Position numbers and translations under genes: made by a program. Below, piece after piece: positions 1 through 4,931 of a DNA stretch of 5,291 nucleotides. Each line of letters begins with the position of its first letter. Positions within the stretch are counted from its first letter, which is position 1. Origin of the DNA: Planctomycetaceae bacterium (GTDB lineage: Bacteria > Planctomycetota > Planctomycetia > Pirellulales > Pirellulaceae); the NCBI GenBank assembly GCA_007129635.1, contig SKVE01000245.1, positions 1-5,291 on the forward strand. The letters run 5' to 3'. A model generated the notes under the pieces. The model was not told the DNA's origin, did no database searches, and saw nothing but the letters and a program-made list of their open reading frames with translations.

Positions 1-1458
1 CAGGGCGTCGGCGCCGGACCGGGAGAGCCCCGAGGCGGCCCAGATCGGAATGCGATGCCCCCACCAGAGCTGGCGGCTGACCGGCCAGTCCCGTTTTTCG
101 CTCAGCCAATCCAAGTAGCCTTTGGTGTAACGCGAAGGCAGGATCCGAACACGGCCGTCTCGGACGGAGTCCATGGCCGATTGGGCCAGTGGGTCCATCT
201 TCACGAACCACTGATCGGCCAGGTAGGGTTCGATCGGGGTCTTGCTGCGATCCGAGTGAGCCAGATCGATCAGGCGATCTTCGATTTCCACCACCAGTCC
301 GGCCGCCTGGAGATCGGCCACGACCTGCTTTCGCGCCGCCAGGATGTTCAGCCCTTCATACGGACCGGCATTGGCGTTCAGCGTTCCATCGGGATTCAGG
401 ATATTGATCATGGGCAGATCCTGCCGCCGTCCGACCTCGTAATCGTTCGCATCGTGCGCCGGAGTGATCTTCACGCACCCGCTTCCCAATTCGGGCTTGG
501 CCCACGGGTCCATGACCAGCGGGATCTCGCGATGCAACAACGGCAGACGCAGTCGGCGTCCGTCGCGAGCCATATCGCGCAGCTTTTCCAGTTCCGGAAG
601 GATCTGCTGGCGGCGTTGGCCGATCTGGTCGATCTGTTGCTGGATCTCGTCGCGTTCCCGCGCGGGAGCTTTTTCCAATTTATCGAGCAACAGCCTTTCG
701 CTCAGTGCCAGCGCGGCGGCCGGATCGGGGTGAACGGCCACGGCCGTATCGCCCAGCATCGTTTCGGGGCGCGTGGTGGCAATCGTTACGTGGGTCGGTT
801 CGCCGGGCTGGGGATCGATGACCGGGTAGCGGAAGTGCCAGAAGTTTCCTTTCACCTCCTCGTGAAACACCTCGTCGTCACTGACCGCCGTTTGTAGGAA
901 CGTATCCCAGTTCACCAGCCGTTTGCCGCGATAGATCAAGCCCTTGCAGAACAGGTCGAAGAACGTGCTGCGAACGGCCCGGGCACAAGTATCATCCAGC
1001 GTGAATCGAGTGCGTTGCCAATCGCAACTGCAGCCCATCTGCTTCAACTGGCTCAGGATCCGCGCCTCGTACTGCGACTTCCACTGCCAGATCCGTTCGA
1101 CCAATTGCTCGCGGCCCAGGTCATGCCGAGTCTTATTCTCTTCCTCCTTCAACCGACGTTCGACCACCGCTTGGGTCGCGATTCCCGCGTGATCGGTACC
1201 GGGCATCCACAGTGTCTCGTACCCCTGCATCCGCTTCATGCGGATCAGGATGTCCTGCAGCGAGTTATTCAGGGCGTGTCCCAGATGCAGTGCCCCGGTA
1301 ACGTTGGGCGGCGGGATCACGATCACGAAGGGTGGGCGTCCGGTATTCGGCTGGGCATGAAAGAATCCCTGTTCTTCCCACCAGACGTACAGACGTTGAC
1401 GAGCCTCGTTGTAGTCGAAGCGATTAGGCAGTGAATCGGAGGTGAACGATTGCGACAT
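1..1458 (-). CDS. valS: Valyl-tRNA synthetase, N-terminal 486 residues (gene runs off the left edge)
   Basis: This cytoplasmic class I synthetase attaches valine to tRNA-Val and edits mischarged threonine. Reading the minus strand from the ATG at 1458 gives an open frame to the window edge. Visible landmarks are PPPNVTGALHLGH (HIGH signature HLGH at residues 58-61), PGTDHAGIATQ (86-96), the editing-domain motif TTRPETMLGDT (228-238), GCVKITPAHD (327-336), IEPYLADQWFVKM just before residue 430, and DWPVSRQLWWGHRIPIW (457-473). The KMSKS loop and the anticodon-binding and C-terminal coiled-coil domains lie beyond the edge. The family is usually near 900 residues, so about half is present. The editing domain carries an extra charged segment of roughly 45 residues (about 255-300). 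The gene begins 18 bp after cimA ends and probably shares its transcript. Upstream of the ATG there is only a weak GGGGA about 11 nt away. The family assignment is near certain. Confidence 0.97.
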   Translation of the reverse strand, partial: MSQSFTSDSLPNRFDYNEARQRLYVWWEEQGFFHAQPNTGRPPFVIVIPPPNVTGALHLGHALNNSLQDILIRMKRMQGYETLWMPGTDHAGIATQAVVERRLKEEENKTRHDLGREQLVERIWQWKSQYEARILSQLKQMGCSCDWQRTRFTLDDTCARAVRSTFFDLFCKGLIYRGKRLVNWDTFLQTAVSDDEVFHEEVKGNFWHFRYPVIDPQPGEPTHVTIATTRPETMLGDTAVAVHPDPAAALALSERLLLDKLEKAPARERDEIQQQIDQIGQRRQQILPELEKLRDMARDGRRLRLPLLHREIPLVMDPWAKPELGSGCVKITPAHDANDYEVGRRQDLPMINILNPDGTLNANAGPYEGLNILAARKQVVADLQAAGLVVEIEDRLIDLAHSDRSKTPIEPYLADQWFVKMDPLAQSAMDSVRDGRVRILPSRYTKGYLDWLSEKRDWPVSRQLWWGHRIPIWAASGLSRSGADAL

Positions 1459-1476
1459 TGTTGAAAGGATCCCCGT

Positions 1477-3114
1477 TCAAGTTTCGTTTGCAGGACTGTC
1501 GGATGGTGGCGAGTCTTGATCGTCTTGGCTGGCGGCCGGGACCGGGACCTGATCTTTGTACAGTTTGTACTCGATGGCATCGACCAGCGCCAACCAACTG
1601 GCCTCGATAATATTCTCACTGACGCCGACCGTTCCCCAGAGATCCTGGTCATCGCGGCTCTCGATGAACACGCGGATGCGGGCTGCCGTACCCGCTTCCG
1701 AATTGACCACGCGCACCTTGTAATCCATCAGGTGCATTTGGTTCAGGTTCGGATATCGTCCGTTCAGCGCTTTTCGCAGTGCGGCGTCCAACGCGTTGAC
1801 CGGGCCGTCGCCCTCAGCCACCTCGTGCCGCGTTTCCCGGGCCACCCGCAATTTGACCGTCGCCTCGGTCAACACCTCGCGCAATTTGTCCGCCACCACC
1901 TCGACATGGTATTTCAGCAGTTCAAAGTGAGGTGTGAAGGTGCCGATGCACCGCTTGACCAACAGATCGAACGAGGCCTCGGCCGCTTCGAACTGATACC
2001 CTCGGTTCTCCAGCCGTACGACTTCGGCCAGAATCCGGTCCATCAATTCGCGGTCCTGACGCAGGTTGTGCTTGACGGTCATGGCCACGATGTTGGATCG
2101 TCCCGACAGCTCGCTGACTAAAAAACGCCGCTCGTTGCCGACCACCGCCGGATCGATGTGTTCGTAGGAAGCCGAAGCGCGATGGACGGCATGCACGTGC
2201 ATGCCACCTTTGTGGGCAAAGGCGCTGAGCCCGACGAACGGCTGATTGTTCCGCAGATTCAGATTGGCCGTTTCGTAGATGTAGCGCGATACCTGGGTCA
2301 GGTGCTGCAAGCCCGTGCCGTCCAGTACCTGATAGCCCTTCTTCTTCAATGCCAGATTGGAGATGACCGAGATCAGATCGGCATTCCCACAACGTTCGCC
2401 CAATCCGTTGATCGTCCCTTGGACTTGCACCGCGCCCGCATCGACGGCCGCCAAGGAATTGGCAACCGCCAGTTCACCATCATTGTGGCAATGGATGCCG
2501 ACCTGTGCGTCCAGCGGAGCGATCGCTTCGATCGCCTGGCGAGTCATCTGAGCGATCTCTTCGGGCAAGCTTCCGCCATTGGTGTCGCACAACACCACCA
2601 GCGTCGCCCCTGCTTCGGCAGCCGCGCGAATCGTCCGCGCCGAATACTCAGGATTGGCTTTCCAACCGTCGAAGAAGTGCTCGGCATCGTAGAAGACCTG
2701 GCGGCCGGCACTGGTCAACAGCCGAATCGAATCAGCGATCATGTCCAGATTTTCGTCCAGCGACACACGCAGAACGTCGGTGACTTGGAAATCCCAGGTC
2801 TTGCCCACAATGGTGCAAATCGGCGTCTCGGCTCCTAACAACGCGCGCAGCCCCGGATCTTCACTCGCCGAGATGCCTCGACGACGAGTCATCCCAAAGG
2901 CGCAGATCTTGGCGTGACGCAGATCCATCTGCCGCACCCGCTCGAAATACTCGACATCCTTCTCGTTCGATAACGGGTATCCGCCCTCGATAAAGTCGAC
3001 ACCCATCTCGTCCAGACGCTGCGTGATCTGCAGCTTGTCATACAGTGAAAGACTGACCCCCTCGCCTTGGGTGCCGTCACGGAGCGTCGTATCGTAAATC
3101 TGGATTGTTCGCAT
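1477..3114 (-). CDS. cimA: (R)-citramalate synthase (isoleucine biosynthesis), 545 aa
   Basis: It condenses pyruvate and acetyl-CoA to (R)-citramalate, the entry step of the threonine-independent isoleucine pathway. The N-terminal TIM barrel of the isopropylmalate/homocitrate synthase family spans about residues 4-270. It shows YDTTLRDGTQGEGVSLS (7-23), HCHND (208-212) and NGLGERCGN (236-244); by homology D8, H208, H210 and N244 would bind the divalent metal. SAFAHKGGMHVHAVHR (297-312) and WGTVGVSENIIEASWLALVDA (493-513) are typical of CimA rather than LeuA. Residues about 390-521 form the LeuA-type dimerisation and allosteric domain. A polar Ser/Asp/Pro-rich tail follows. The length of 545 is normal for long-form CimA. 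The start ATG has a weak AGGT about 8 nt upstream, just past the attenuator T-run. The Ile-rich leader peptide independently favours an isoleucine over a leucine role. LeuA-like activity is the main alternative but is unlikely. Confidence 0.93.
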   Translation of the reverse strand: MRTIQIYDTTLRDGTQGEGVSLSLYDKLQITQRLDEMGVDFIEGGYPLSNEKDVEYFERVRQMDLRHAKICAFGMTRRRGISASEDPGLRALLGAETPICTIVGKTWDFQVTDVLRVSLDENLDMIADSIRLLTSAGRQVFYDAEHFFDGWKANPEYSARTIRAAAEAGATLVVLCDTNGGSLPEEIAQMTRQAIEAIAPLDAQVGIHCHNDGELAVANSLAAVDAGAVQVQGTINGLGERCGNADLISVISNLALKKKGYQVLDGTGLQHLTQVSRYIYETANLNLRNNQPFVGLSAFAHKGGMHVHAVHRASASYEHIDPAVVGNERRFLVSELSGRSNIVAMTVKHNLRQDRELMDRILAEVVRLENRGYQFEAAEASFDLLVKRCIGTFTPHFELLKYHVEVVADKLREVLTEATVKLRVARETRHEVAEGDGPVNALDAALRKALNGRYPNLNQMHLMDYKVRVVNSEAGTAARIRVFIESRDDQDLWGTVGVSENIIEASWLALVDAIEYKLYKDQVPVPAASQDDQDSPPSDSPANET

Positions 3115-3134
3115 CTTGGCTACCTGCAGAAAAC

Positions 3135-3170
3135 AAAAAAACCCTGAGACCTACCTATCAGGCCTCAGGG
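3135..3170 (-). terminator. Rho-independent terminator in the cimA leader (attenuator hairpin, strands 3 and 4)
   Basis: On the minus strand CCCTGAGGCC (3170-3161) pairs with GGTCTCAGGG (3151-3142). This gives 10 uninterrupted pairs, one of them G-U, around a 9-nt loop, followed directly by seven T (3141-3135) and, after one G, four more. This is a textbook intrinsic terminator. It ends 20 bp upstream of the cimA start and points into cimA. PP2C ends more than 230 bp earlier and a good promoter lies between the two. A terminator here makes most sense as a regulated attenuator rather than as the 3' end of PP2C. Confidence 0.88.
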
Positions 3171-3211
3171 CTTGTTCTCGGTCGCTTGCGATCAAGGTTT
3201 CCCCTGGGGCC
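3161..3211 (-). promoter_or_regulatory. Putative antiterminator stem (strands 2 and 3)
   Basis: On the minus strand GGCCCCAGGG (3211-3202) is complementary to CCCTGAGGCC (3170-3161) at nine of ten positions. The exception is one internal C-A mismatch, and two further G-U pairs are possible at 3212/3160 and 3213/3159. This pairing uses the whole 5' arm of the terminator, so the two structures exclude each other. Strand 2 begins 7 nt after the leader-peptide stop codon, within the footprint of a ribosome resting at that stop. About 31 nt separate the two strands. Confidence 0.7.
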
Positions 3212-3218
3212 CATGCCT

Positions 3219-3299
3219 TCAACGAATCACAATACGAATCGCCACCGCGTCTACCGGGACGCAGAGGCATCGTGGGGATGTCGTAGCGGCACTGACCAT
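3219..3299 (-). CDS. Ile/Val-rich leader peptide of the cimA-valS attenuator (26 aa)
   Basis: This small open frame runs from ATG (3299-3297) to TGA (3221-3219). It encodes a peptide whose last seven residues are AIRIVIR. Codons 21, 23 and 25 are ATT (Ile) and codon 24 is GTG (Val). Val is also at codons 2, 14, 16 and 19, and Leu at codon 12. AAGGA lies 6 nt before the start, the best ribosome site in the window. The peptide itself probably has no function; its translation would sense charged tRNA-Ile and perhaps tRNA-Val. The clustering of Ile codons just before the stop, immediately upstream of alternative hairpins and an isoleucine-pathway gene, is what distinguishes it from a chance short frame. 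It resembles enterobacterial ilv leader peptides in design, not in sequence. Confidence 0.78.
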   Translation of the reverse strand: MVSAATTSPRCLCVPVDAVAIRIVIR

Positions 3300-3305
3300 G
3301 GGAAA

Positions 3306-3310
3306 TCCTT
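3306..3310 (-). promoter_or_regulatory. Shine-Dalgarno site of the leader peptide
   Basis: AAGGA on the minus strand lies 6 nt upstream of the leader ATG and about 14 nt after the predicted transcript start. It supports this ATG as a genuine start, in contrast to the weak or absent sites before the large genes of the window. Confidence 0.65.
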
Positions 3311-3330
3311 CGGAAAGAAACAATCGATAA

Positions 3331-3359
3331 AAAATAAACGGTCACTCGACAGGTGTCAA
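3331..3359 (-). promoter_or_regulatory. Sigma-70-type promoter of the cimA-valS operon
   Basis: On the minus strand a perfect -35 box TTGACA (3359-3354) is followed after exactly 17 bp by TATTTT (3336-3331), which matches four of six consensus positions including the conserved first TA and last T. The start point would be near A3324, about 24 nt before the leader peptide ATG. The -35 box lies inside a perfect inverted repeat (3352-3370). Confidence 0.68.
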
Positions 3360-3370
3360 CGGCTGACACC
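3352..3370. repeat. Perfect 7-bp inverted repeat overlapping the -35 box (possible operator)
   Basis: On the minus strand GGTGTCA (3370-3364) and TGACACC (3358-3352) are exact inverted copies separated by 5 bp. The right arm contains most of the -35 hexamer. A flanking CGACAG (3390-3385) and TGTCG (3351-3347) could extend the pairing with a 14-nt loop-out. It may be an operator for a dimeric repressor. It could also be a hairpin at the 3' end of the PP2C transcript, but the next T-rich run begins about 15 nt later, so it is a poor intrinsic terminator. I do not recognise the regulator. Confidence 0.5.
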
Positions 3371-3405
3371 AAAAAACGGCCTGTCTGTCGAATCGCTGAC
3401 CTTCA

Positions 3406-4692
3406 TCACCGTGGCTGTTTACGAAGCTGTGCCATCATCTGGCGGATGGCCTTGGCGTATTGTTGGATCGCCTGCGGGTATCGACGTGCCTCGGCCTGCT
3501 TGTCAGCCGAATCGCGCCAAGCGTCGATATCCTGCCAGGAAACGCTCCAGTTCTCGTCCCGCGCCGCCTGGCGCAGTTCTTCTAGCGTATTCGACAAGGT
3601 CTTGGCCATCATGCCATCGCGGTCGCAGCGACATGTCGCGTAGGGGGCCTGGCCAACGCTCTCGTCCGCATCCACTTCGGAGCCTGGGGCGATCATCCAC
3701 CGACGAAACCAGCCGATCGCGGCACCGATCAGAACAGAGATCCCTGCCGCTGCCAGAACCCCGGCGACAACCGCTTGGCCAGCGAACCGTAGCAGGATGG
3801 CAAACAACAGACAGACGCCAGCGATCGGAGCGGCTACGGTCGCGATCCAGGATGAGCCAGCCGATTTAGGGGCACCTCGGACAGGGGATGACGAGTGGGC
3901 CTCGGACAACACCCGCTCATCCAATACCCGAACCAGGATCAAGGTGATGTTGTCCGGCCCGCCGCGGAGATTGGCCAGATCGACCAACAACTGAGAACCC
4001 TCTTCCAGGTCAAGCTGGTGCATCAGTTCAGCTAGTTCTTCATCCGGAATCTGGCCCGTCAGTCCATCGCTGCAGATCAAGAATTGGTCGCCTTTTTGGA
4101 GGGGAAATGGCCCCTCGATATCGACGTCAACTTGGCTGTTGGGTCCGAGTGACCGCGTGATCACGTTTTTTGGAATCATCCGGGCAAAGTCCGAATCCTC
4201 GTCGATCCGGTGGTTGCGGCGCACTTCCCACTGCAAGCTATGGTCGAACGTCAACTGCTCCAGGCACCCATCTCGCAACCGGTAAACACGGCTATCACCC
4301 ACATGCCCCACGAAAGCCCCCTGCGGAAGCAAGGCGAGCACACTGGCGGTTGTACCCATCCCCTGGAATTCCTGGTTGGCCATCCCCCGGCGATAAATCT
4401 CGCTGTTGGCTTGGGTGATCGCAGATCGAAGCGCATCGTGTGGAGCCAGTTCACGATCGTGATAGTATAAGTGAGGTATGTTGTCTACCGCTAATTTACT
4501 TGCCAGCTCGCCAGCGGCGTGCGCCCCCATCCCATCGGCGACGATCAGCAGGTGGCCTCGCATCTGCCAGGACGCTTCGTCTTCGGCCGAGACGATTTTC
4601 ACCGAATCCTGATTGTTTGCTCGCCGCATGCCCACATCACTGCGGGCGATCCAATGAAAACTGGTTACAAATTTTGGCTGGGCCTTGCTCAT
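3406..4692 (-). CDS. PP2C-family Ser/Thr protein phosphatase with C-terminal membrane hairpin, 428 aa
   Basis: This is a metal-dependent phosphatase that removes phosphate from Ser/Thr residues, in bacteria usually opposing Hanks-type kinases. The catalytic domain covers about residues 12-258 and shows SDVGMRRANNQDS (18-30), VADGMGAHAAGE (51-62), GMGTTASVLAL (111-121), GHVGDSRVYRLRDG (129-142), RSLG (180-183), CSDGLTG (207-213) and GGPDNITLILVRV (244-256). Expected metal ligands D29, D53, D209 and D247 are present. Two hydrophobic helices follow at about 282-301 and 306-328, then a tail with a CRC pair (354-356) and a TPR-like helix pair (about 388-425, RRYPQAIQQYAKAI). The hairpin should keep both catalytic domain and tail in the cytoplasm. 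An in-frame TGA two codons before the ATG fixes this start; no Shine-Dalgarno site is evident. It resembles PrpC/Stp phosphatases. No partner kinase is in view, and cimA downstream has its own promoter. Confidence 0.93.
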   Translation of the reverse strand: MSKAQPKFVTSFHWIARSDVGMRRANNQDSVKIVSAEDEASWQMRGHLLIVADGMGAHAAGELASKLAVDNIPHLYYHDRELAPHDALRSAITQANSEIYRRGMANQEFQGMGTTASVLALLPQGAFVGHVGDSRVYRLRDGCLEQLTFDHSLQWEVRRNHRIDEDSDFARMIPKNVITRSLGPNSQVDVDIEGPFPLQKGDQFLICSDGLTGQIPDEELAELMHQLDLEEGSQLLVDLANLRGGPDNITLILVRVLDERVLSEAHSSSPVRGAPKSAGSSWIATVAAPIAGVCLLFAILLRFAGQAVVAGVLAAAGISVLIGAAIGWFRRWMIAPGSEVDADESVGQAPYATCRCDRDGMMAKTLSNTLEELRQAARDENWSVSWQDIDAWRDSADKQAEARRYPQAIQQYAKAIRQMMAQLRKQPR

Positions 4693-4696
4693 GGCT

Positions 4697-4731
4697 GGTC
4701 ACTTCATGGTTTCGGGTCACTTCGTGGTTTC
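4697..4731. repeat. Tandem direct repeat, two 17-bp copies with 18-bp period, just upstream of the PP2C start
   Basis: GGTCACTTCATGGTTTC (4697-4713) and GGTCACTTCGTGGTTTC (4715-4731) differ at one base and are separated by one base. They lie directly before the PP2C start codon, in its presumed 5' untranslated region. The copy nearer the gene contains a three-codon ATG-Lys-stop in frame with PP2C. The pair may be a protein- or RNA-level control site, or simply a recent slippage duplication. Confidence 0.75.
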
Positions 4732-4784
4732 CGACCCAGAATTCGCCGCCAGCAGGATCTCGGTCCAGGTCGCCGGGAGCGTGG

Positions 4785-4798
4785 GGCGAATGTTCGCC
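4785..4798. repeat. Short palindrome GGCGAA-TG-TTCGCC in the divergent intergenic region
   Basis: The 6-bp arms are exact inverted copies around a 2-bp centre. The site lies between the candidate divergent promoter and the PP2C start, so it could be a protein-binding site or a small hairpin in the PP2C leader RNA. It has no T-run after it on either strand and is not a terminator. No regulator family is recognised. Confidence 0.4.
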
Positions 4799-4808
4799 GA
4801 AAATGATC

Positions 4809-4837
4809 TGGCTTGCGAATCAATCCCTTATTATACT
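4809..4837 (+). promoter_or_regulatory. Weak candidate promoter towards the PEGA gene
   Basis: TATACT (4832-4837) matches the -10 consensus at five of six positions. The hexamer 17 bp upstream (TGGCTT, 4809-4814) matches the -35 consensus poorly. A start near 4844 would give an untranslated leader of about 88 nt before the proposed GTG. The -10 overlaps the minus-strand -10 box of the candidate PP2C promoter, so only one of the two need be real. Confidence 0.25.
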
Positions 4838-4858
4838 CCCCGCGAGTCCCAATGGGGA
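4830..4858 (-). promoter_or_regulatory. Candidate promoter of the PP2C gene
   Basis: On the minus strand a perfect -10 box TATAAT (4835-4830) is preceded by 17 bp and TCCCCA (4858-4853), a poor -35 match. Transcription would begin near 4823 and leave an untranslated leader of about 130 nt that includes the palindrome at 4785 and the tandem repeat at 4697. The support is mainly the perfect -10. Confidence 0.4.
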
Positions 4859-4931
4859 TGCGTTAGGAAACGCCGCACTGATCGGCGATGAATCTCACCC
4901 CTCATCTTTAGTGTATCGGTATTTTGACACG

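Larger units (their letters stand above)
3135..3324 (-). promoter_or_regulatory. Transcribed leader of cimA-valS: ribosome-mediated attenuator of the ilv type (about 190 nt)
   Basis: The predicted transcript starts near A3324 and runs to the T-run at 3135. In order it has a Shine-Dalgarno site, a 26-codon leader peptide rich in Ile and Val, and four pairing strands. Strand 1 (ATGCCT, 3270-3265, with CCC at 3277-3275) lies inside the leader peptide and can pair with AGGCAT plus GGG (3218-3210). Strand 2 (GGCCCCAGGG, 3211-3202) can instead pair with strand 3 (CCCTGAGGCC, 3170-3161). Strand 3 otherwise pairs with strand 4 (3151-3142) to make the terminator. The expected behaviour follows from known his/leu/ilv attenuators: stalling at Ile codons favours 2:3 and read-through, while completed translation favours 3:4 and termination. 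I see no T-box consensus in the leader. The pairings were found by eye and no folding energies were computed. Confidence 0.8.

Noticed and set aside
55..897. Long plus-strand open frame (280 codons) opposite valS
   Set aside because: The minus strand reads through here as ValRS with conserved motifs throughout. The plus-strand product has no recognisable domain and is a shadow of codon bias.
1516..2838. Two long plus-strand open frames (201 and 226 codons) opposite cimA
   Set aside because: Both lie wholly inside a conserved CimA coding region and show no family motif, so they are antisense shadows.
3135..3324. T-box or other riboswitch instead of a leader-peptide attenuator
   Set aside because: I see no T-box consensus and no long specifier stem. 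The short frame with clustered Ile codons and a Shine-Dalgarno site accounts for the sensing step.
3151..3372. 73-codon minus-strand open frame across the cimA leader
   Set aside because: It starts upstream of the predicted promoter boxes, has no ribosome site, runs into the terminator hairpin and resembles no known protein. The 26-codon frame at 3219-3299 explains the region better.
3371..3405. Intrinsic terminator for PP2C at the six-T run 3376-3371
   Set aside because: The sequence before the T-run forms no convincing stem: only a 4-bp ACGG/CCGT match with a long loop.
3105..3869. 254-codon plus-strand open frame covering the leader and the PP2C 3' part
   Set aside because: It lies opposite the conserved PP2C frame and the attenuator, and its Arg/Ser-rich product has no domain.
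4888..4911. Seven-codon upstream frame whose TAG overlaps a GTG in the PEGA frame
   Set aside because: There is no Shine-Dalgarno site and no amino-acid bias, and it is short enough to occur by chance.
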